A DNA stretch of 26,977 bases, from positions 1 to 26,977 of the forward strand of contig CAZINM010000002.1 of NCBI GenBank assembly GCA_964540605.1. Direction: 5' to 3'. This DNA comes from CAZINM01 sp964540605 (GTDB lineage: Bacteria; Patescibacteriota; Dojkabacteria; SC72; JAHDCA01). Shown one piece after another: positions 22,842 to 26,977 of this stretch (the first letter of the stretch is position 1; every line of letters starts with the position of its first letter). Both the position numbers and the translations under genes were made by a program. Below the pieces are notes generated by a model. It saw only the letters and a list, made by a program, of their open reading frames with translations. It did no database searches and was not told the DNA's origin.

Positions 22842-24291
22842 ACAACTCCTACAAAGAAAAGATAGGGAAATTCTTGGTATAAACAGGCGAAACCAGTGCT
22901 ATATTCGTCCTCTGAATCCTCTGTCAGCCAAAAAGATCGCTGACAATAAGCTTCTGACAAAGCGAAAAATGGCAAAGCTTAATATTAAGACACCTGAACT
23001 TTATAAGGTCATCAGAACCAAAACTCAATTAAAATACATAGATTGGGAATCTTTGCCAAAAAGTTTTGTCGTTAAGCCTAATAGAGGTTCTATGGGTAGT
23101 GGGATAATTGTATTTTATGGCAAAAGAAAAAATCATCTTGAATGGATCAGGCCAAATGGCACGACAATGAATACGCAACAAATAATGAGCCATATGGAGA
23201 AGATATTGGAAGGGCGATTCTCAATGGGGAACCGAAATGATGTTGTAATAATTGAAGAGAGGATCAAAACGGATAGTGAGCTTAAAATGTATTGCTACAA
23301 AGGAGTTCCGGATATCAGGTTGATCGTATATAACAATGTTCCTGTAATGGCTATGGCAAGATTACCCACCAAAGTTTCTGATGGTAAAGCCAATCTTCAT
23401 GCTGGAGGTATTTGTGTTGGTATAGATATTGCATCTGGAATTACTACTTATGCAATGCATATGAAAGGTAAATCTGTTTTAGAAGACACTTATGAAAGTC
23501 TTGAAGAAACTATCGATCTAAAAGAAAATCTCCCACTTAGAGGTATAAAAATACCTTTTTGGGAGGAGATCCTTGAGATTGCCGTAAGATGCCAGGAAGC
23601 TAGTGGACTTGGATATCTCGGTGTGGACATTGTAATTGATCGAGAGCATGGCCCTATGCTTTTAGAATTGAACGCCAGACCTGGTTTGGGAATTCAAACT
23701 GCAAATAATGCTGGTATAAGGCAAAGACTCGAGCGAGTTGAAGGTCTCAAGATCAAAAGCTTAAAACATGGTATTAGAGTAGCAAAAAGTCTATTTGGAG
23801 GTGAGGTTGAGGAGAGTATTGAATCGTTAAGTGGTAAGAAAGTTGTCAATTTAGTTGAGAAGATCTACCTTTATAATAAGCAAAAACCAACTAAAACCGA
23901 ATATGTGAACTGCTTACTTGATACAGGAATATTAACTTCACGTATTGATCGATCGTTGGCAAGTAGAATTGGTTTTAGCAATGCCTTACAAACATACAAA
24001 AAATTTGGAGTACCAGAAACTTTTGAGACTTTAGAATTAGCTCAAGAATATATTGATCATCATGAAAGTTTATTAGCTGTACATCCTGATATAAAGCGTT
24101 TAGCAAAGATCACTGAGTCAGGAAAGATTGTTGTTAGACCAGTTCTTGAGGTCGATATAAAAATTGCAGGTACACGCAAAATTGTACAAGCCGTTGTATC
24201 GTCACAACAGGAGACGATATATCCATTTCTGTTAGGTAGATCAGAGATCAAGAATTATCTTATTGATGCAAGTAAAACATTTACTAAATAA
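22834..24291 (+). CDS. Fusion of alpha-L-glutamate-ligase-like ATP-grasp and RimB-type retropepsin
   Basis: 485 aa. Residues 1-320 form an ATP-grasp ligase of the RimK-related type: glycine-rich ATP loop NRGSMGSG (83-90), DIRLIVYNNVPVMAMARLP, ANLHAGGICVGIDIASG, and the metal-binding ELNARPGLGIQTAN (278-291). Residues 335-485 are a retropepsin-like aspartic protease of the RimB family (PF05618-like, often mislabelled ATP-dependent zinc protease or RimK/LysX): catalytic DTG at 363-365 in CLLDTGILTSRID, RPVLEVDIKIAG (435-446), and YPFLLGR...YLIDASKTF near the end. Retropepsins act as homodimers, one DTG per subunit. In other bacteria these are separate genes. About 50 residues (380-430) between the DTG and RPV blocks are unusual. 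Translationally coupled to the 7TM gene. Confidence 0.85.
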   Translation: MIRQLLQRKDREILGINRRNQCYIRPLNPLSAKKIADNKLLTKRKMAKLNIKTPELYKVIRTKTQLKYIDWESLPKSFVVKPNRGSMGSGIIVFYGKRKNHLEWIRPNGTTMNTQQIMSHMEKILEGRFSMGNRNDVVIIEERIKTDSELKMYCYKGVPDIRLIVYNNVPVMAMARLPTKVSDGKANLHAGGICVGIDIASGITTYAMHMKGKSVLEDTYESLEETIDLKENLPLRGIKIPFWEEILEIAVRCQEASGLGYLGVDIVIDREHGPMLLELNARPGLGIQTANNAGIRQRLERVEGLKIKSLKHGIRVAKSLFGGEVEESIESLSGKKVVNLVEKIYLYNKQKPTKTEYVNCLLDTGILTSRIDRSLASRIGFSNALQTYKKFGVPETFETLELAQEYIDHHESLLAVHPDIKRLAKITESGKIVVRPVLEVDIKIAGTRKIVQAVVSSQQETIYPFLLGRSEIKNYLIDASKTFTK

Positions 24292-24311
24292 TTTATACGA
24301 TATCTTCAAAA

Positions 24312-25289
24312 ATGGATAAAGATTATTTAAAAATAGCTGGTAATATACATCTTTCATATTATGTAGCTGCCGCAGACAAGTTGGGAATATCGTATGAGAT
24401 CATCACAAGATCTTTGATCGCTAGATTTGAATACAACGGAAAGCACTGGTTTATTATCAACACTGCCCTACCCGTCAATAATGTAACTAGTACTACAATT
24501 GCAAAGAGGAAAAATCTTACTTGCAAAGTGTTAAGGTCGGCAAGCATTCCAGTAGCTGAACAGTTAGAAGTTGAAAATTACGACCAAATAAGGGAATTCT
24601 TTATGAAACACAAGAATATCGTAGTGAAACCAGTGCAAAATCTTGGGGGGAATGGAGTATCAATCTTACCCAAAAATGAGAAAGAGCTTATGTTTGCATA
24701 TCAAAATGCACTAGAAAATAATAAGTCTAAGACTCGTGTGAAAGTTTTAGCAGAAACCTTTCAGAAAGGTAAAAATTATAGATTGCTTGTTTGCGACGAT
24801 AAAGTGGTAGGAGCAGTATACAGAAAAGCTGCAGCGGTTAAAGGTAATGGTGTTGACTATATCTCAGGTTTGATCGAAAAACAAAATCAGGAAAGAAGAT
24901 CTCGAATGTTAAAACCCATCAGGATTGATGAAGAAGTAGAGAAATGTCTTGAAGCACAAAATCTCTCAAAAAATTACATCCCAGATAATGGAGAGGAAGT
25001 ATTGATTCGTTTTAATGCTAATCTTACAACTGGAGGAACAACAGAAGAATGTCTAGGTCAGATCGATAGATATTATATAGATATTGCTATTAATGCTGTA
25101 AAAGCCATTGGTCTAAAATTCGGTGGTGTAGATCTAATAGCCGAAGATATAACAAAACCGGCACCTTGTATAATTAACGAGATCAATTATAACCCTGGTT
25201 TGAGGCTTCATTATAAAGTTGATAAAGGTGAAGTTGTTGATGTAGCCATACCAATAATGGAATATATTAGAGATAACTATGAAGGTTAA
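24312..25289 (+). CDS. Cyanophycin-synthetase/GshF-like ATP-grasp ligase (stand-alone)
   Basis: 325 aa, 20 bases after the fusion gene. It corresponds to the central ATP-grasp of cyanophycin synthetase: NIVVKPVQNLGGNGV (102-116) for ATP, RLLVCDDKVVGAVYRKAA, GNGVDYISGLIEKQNQERR, the FNANLTTGGTTEE block (234-246), IGLKFGGVDLIAEDI and the metal-ligating NEINYNPGLRLHY. It lacks the Mur-ligase-like second half of CphA and the gamma-glutamylcysteine ligase half of GshF, so it can make at most one type of peptide bond. ATP-grasp enzymes join a carboxylate to an amine via an acyl-phosphate; the substrate is unknown. Paired with the other ligase, it suggests two-step peptide addition. Confidence 0.82.
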   Translation: MDKDYLKIAGNIHLSYYVAAADKLGISYEIITRSLIARFEYNGKHWFIINTALPVNNVTSTTIAKRKNLTCKVLRSASIPVAEQLEVENYDQIREFFMKHKNIVVKPVQNLGGNGVSILPKNEKELMFAYQNALENNKSKTRVKVLAETFQKGKNYRLLVCDDKVVGAVYRKAAAVKGNGVDYISGLIEKQNQERRSRMLKPIRIDEEVEKCLEAQNLSKNYIPDNGEEVLIRFNANLTTGGTTEECLGQIDRYYIDIAINAVKAIGLKFGGVDLIAEDITKPAPCIINEINYNPGLRLHYKVDKGEVVDVAIPIMEYIRDNYEG

Positions 25290-25482
25290 GTAGTTAATTA
25301 GCACAAATCATATTTCAAGACTTCATTTCCAATCATATAAAAAGCTATTAAACAAGCTAATTTTACATTTGCGCATATATATTTTTTCCCGTTATTTAAA
25401 CAAAGAGCTTTGCAATATGTCTTTTCAACCCGTATGTCGACTGAATAGACAAATATACACCTTTGTTATATTATTATCTTGT
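25290..25482. other. Intergenic interval, no gene seen
   Basis: AT-rich, with no clear terminator or RNA. An in-frame upstream extension of the next ORF (from 25369) lies here but its translation does not look like a wHTH protein. Confidence 0.4.
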
Positions 25483-26235
25483 ATGTTGTCCAACAATCTG
25501 ACAGAAACAATCAAGCATATTTTCTTAACTTTGGGTCTTACACAAGATCATTCCGATACCTATTTAACGCTATTAGGTGAAGGTCTAGCTACTACCACAA
25601 AGCTATCAAAATATTCAGATATTCCCAGAACTACACATTATTCGATCTTAGAAGATCTAATTGATTGGAATCTTGTTAAGAAGGAGCAAGATGGCAATCG
25701 AACTCTCTATTCTTGTACAGAACCATACAATCTTTTAAATGCTGTCGTAACACATAAAAATAATTGTGATGAATTAGCGTACATTTTAAAGAGAGAACTT
25801 TACCAACTTGAGAATATCTACAATTCTAAACTTGAGCAGAAACAGATCGAAAAGTTTGATATTGATAGATTAGACTCAGAGTTCATAACAAAAATGTTGA
25901 TCACTTCTAATATTATTCGTTGCATTATTAATACCGATGATAACAATTTGCTAAGCTTGATCTCTGAAGTATATGAGAAGATCGAAGATATATGCGATAT
26001 AAAAGAGTTAATATTAAAATCAACCGATTCATATCTTCGCAACAACAAGTTAAATAATATGATAAATAATCGCATTGTAGCAACTGATAATAGCAGGTTA
26101 CCAATTGATCATATAAAGATACTCTCTGAAAATGTTGTTATTACGATAAATAGAAGCTATTACAAAATTGATGATGATTTTGATTTTATCAATAGTGAGA
26201 TAATGCAATTTGATCTGTTCTTTAATTCGAAATAA
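25483..26235 (+). CDS. TrmB-like winged-helix transcriptional regulator
   Basis: 250 aa. The N-terminal part, FLTLGLTQDHSDTYLTLLGE then LSKYSDIPRTTHYSILEDL and LVKKEQDGNRTLYSCTEP, matches the TrmB winged helix (LGL...VY..LL..G, a recognition helix with a serine/threonine-rich turn, and a wing ending in Y). The rest contains a helical linker (95-125) and a region of unknown fold that may bind an effector. I chose MLSNNLTETIKHIF as the start because the TrmB domain begins right there; starts further up (25369) add 38 residues rich in Cys and Arg. It lies about 190 bases after the ATP-grasp operon, same strand, and may or may not regulate it. Confidence 0.7.
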   Translation: MLSNNLTETIKHIFLTLGLTQDHSDTYLTLLGEGLATTTKLSKYSDIPRTTHYSILEDLIDWNLVKKEQDGNRTLYSCTEPYNLLNAVVTHKNNCDELAYILKRELYQLENIYNSKLEQKQIEKFDIDRLDSEFITKMLITSNIIRCIINTDDNNLLSLISEVYEKIEDICDIKELILKSTDSYLRNNKLNNMINNRIVATDNSRLPIDHIKILSENVVITINRSYYKIDDDFDFINSEIMQFDLFFNSK

Positions 26236-26339
26236 CTGATTTCCATAATTATATTTTATTATAGCTTTTTGTGTTAAAACACTTCTTTAGAATATCAACC
26301 ATATTTTTTTATTTTCTCATAGGCTAAATCAATACACAA

Positions 26340-26368
26340 TTGACATACCAACACATTACTTATAAAAT
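26340..26368 (+). promoter_or_regulatory. Promoter of the glyS T-box leader
   Basis: Perfect TTGACA (26340-26345), 17-base spacer, TAAAAT (26363-26368; TATAAA overlaps it). Start near 26374, the first base of Stem I. Confidence 0.85.
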
Positions 26369-26373
26369 GGCAT

Positions 26374-26640
26374 TATTAAAGGAATATTGATGGGTTATCC
26401 TAAAGCACAGAAAGTAAGGAACATAATGAGATCTTTACAGGAAATGACCTATTTATGGCACCTTTAATAAAAATCGAAAATTCCAAAAGAGGCGTTTTAG
26501 TACATTATAAGGAGTGCTTCATGTAATGAACTAGCGCAAATTGGGTGGAACCGCGACTTTTTTGTTTTGATCGAGTTATAAAATTAAGATCAGAAGAATA
26601 GCCGTCCCTAACCTATCTGGTTAAGGGGCGGTTTTTTATT
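26374..26640 (+). promoter_or_regulatory. Glycine T-box riboswitch leader of glyS
   Basis: Stem I is closed by a perfect 9-bp helix, 26374-26382 with 26461-26469. Above it, an internal loop of 8 and 9 bases holds the specifier GGC (26457-26459, a Gly codon, followed by A), then TGGGTT/GACCTA (26391-26396, 26446-26451) and an upper hairpin GTAAGGA/TCTTTAC (26414-26420, 26432-26438). Stem III is AGTACATTA/TAATGAACT (26499-26507, 26524-26532). The T-box GGGTGGAACCGCG (26543-26555) contains TGGA, which would pair with the 3' end UCCA of tRNA-Gly with discriminator U. Antiterminator pairing is GGG/CCC (26606-26608) and GCG/CGT (26603-26605), with TTTTGATC/GATCAGAA above it. It excludes the terminator at 26602-26637. 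Uncharged tRNA-Gly(GCC) should turn glyS on. Confidence 0.93.
26602..26637 (+). terminator. T-box-controlled terminator before glyS
   Basis: CCGTCCCTAACC pairs with GGTTAAGGGGCGG (about 12 pairs, one bulge, 5-base loop) followed by TTTTTT. Its left arm shares CCGTCCC with the antiterminator, so the two structures compete. Confidence 0.9.
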
Positions 26641-26664
26641 TATATAACTTGTTTAATTAACGAA

Positions 26665-26977
26665 ATGTTTGACCAAAAAATAGAAAAGAAGAAAGCATTT
26701 ACACTTGATGATCTAGCAAGCTATGCCAAAAGACGAGGCTTTATATTTCAGTCCTCTGAAATTTATGGTGGATTATCTGCTGTTTATGATTATGGACACT
26801 ACGGTGCCTTATTAAAAGACAATATTAGAGATGAATGGAAGAAAGAGATGCTACTTAGAGATGATGTTAAATATCTTGATTCAGCAATATTTATGGCTCC
26901 AATCACCTGGAAAGCAAGTGGTCATGTTGATTCTTTCGCTGATCCAGAAGTAGATTGTCGAACTTGTAAGAATAGAA
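26665..26977 (+). CDS. glyS: Glycyl-tRNA synthetase, alpha2 type (5' part)
   Basis: The first 104 codons of the dimeric class II glycyl-tRNA synthetase (GlyQS/GRS1 type); it continues past the window. The N-terminal block LASYAKRRGFIFQSSEIYGG is typical, followed by AVYDYGHYGALLKDNIRDEW (motif 1 region; the usual YDYGPLG reads YDYGHYG), ASGHVDSFADPEVDC and a CRTC zinc-binding pair. It charges tRNA-Gly. It starts 28 bases after the T-box terminator, so transcription depends on the charge state of tRNA-Gly. Confidence 0.95.
   Translation, partial: MFDQKIEKKKAFTLDDLASYAKRRGFIFQSSEIYGGLSAVYDYGHYGALLKDNIRDEWKKEMLLRDDVKYLDSAIFMAPITWKASGHVDSFADPEVDCRTCKNR

Noticed and set aside
26236..26339. Separate small RNA between the regulator and the T-box promoter
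   Set aside because: Only a weak GTGTT/AACAC hairpin is seen, probably the end of the upstream transcript; no promoter or conserved structure.

Overview
The window is AT-rich bacterial DNA using the standard code (rplL ends at TGA, secE at TAG). Gene content and style suggest a member of the Candidate Phyla Radiation (Patescibacteria): small dense genome, weak or absent ribosome-binding sites, and genes starting directly at a -10 box. The phylum is inferred from style, not from a marker tree. A run of ten N at 4823-4832 lies inside topA, so this is a scaffolded, probably metagenomic, assembly.

Layout. 1-2097, minus strand: 5' part of rpsB, a HAD phosphatase and radC. 2273-2863: a small protein joining a nucleoside-deoxyribosyltransferase-like fold to a ribbon-helix-helix-like tail. 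2956-6030, minus: topA and dprA. 6037-6618: a GreA-like factor. 6620-11015, minus: the rod-shape operon mreB-mreC-mreD-mrdA, preceded by rpmB. 11577-12206: an M50 membrane protease. 12401-12548: a free-standing structured RNA with its own promoter and terminator that I cannot assign to a family. 12631-13473, minus: a polytopic membrane protein. 13572-16901: four tRNA genes (Thr-TGT, Tyr-GTA, Thr-GGT, Trp-CCA), tyrS and rpmG, separated by hairpin-rich non-coding DNA. 16989-21910: secE-nusG-rplK-rplA, a large predicted lipoprotein, then rplJ-rplL. 22182-25289: a three-gene operon of a 7TM membrane protein, an ATP-grasp ligase fused to a RimB-type retropepsin, and a cyanophycin-synthetase-like ATP-grasp. 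25483-26235: a TrmB-like regulator. 26340-26977: a glycine T-box riboswitch and the start of glycyl-tRNA synthetase.

Three things stand out. First, the 22182-25289 operon looks like a compact peptide ligation and cleavage system: two different ATP-grasp ligases, an aspartic protease fused to one of them, and a membrane anchor. Second, the DNA beside the tRNA genes carries a recurring two-hairpin element. Two tandem copies before tRNA-Trp differ by about ten compensatory base-pair changes, and a third copy of the same architecture follows tRNA-Thr(GGT) inside a duplication of the tRNA 3' end. Third, glyS is preceded by a complete T-box leader with specifier GGC, a class known mainly from Gram-positive bacteria.

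Most genes serve translation (rpsB, rpmB, rpmG, rplK, rplA, rplJ, rplL, tyrS, glyS, tRNAs), transcription and secretion (nusG, secE, greA-like), DNA topology and uptake (topA, dprA, radC) and cell-wall elongation (mre genes, mrdA).
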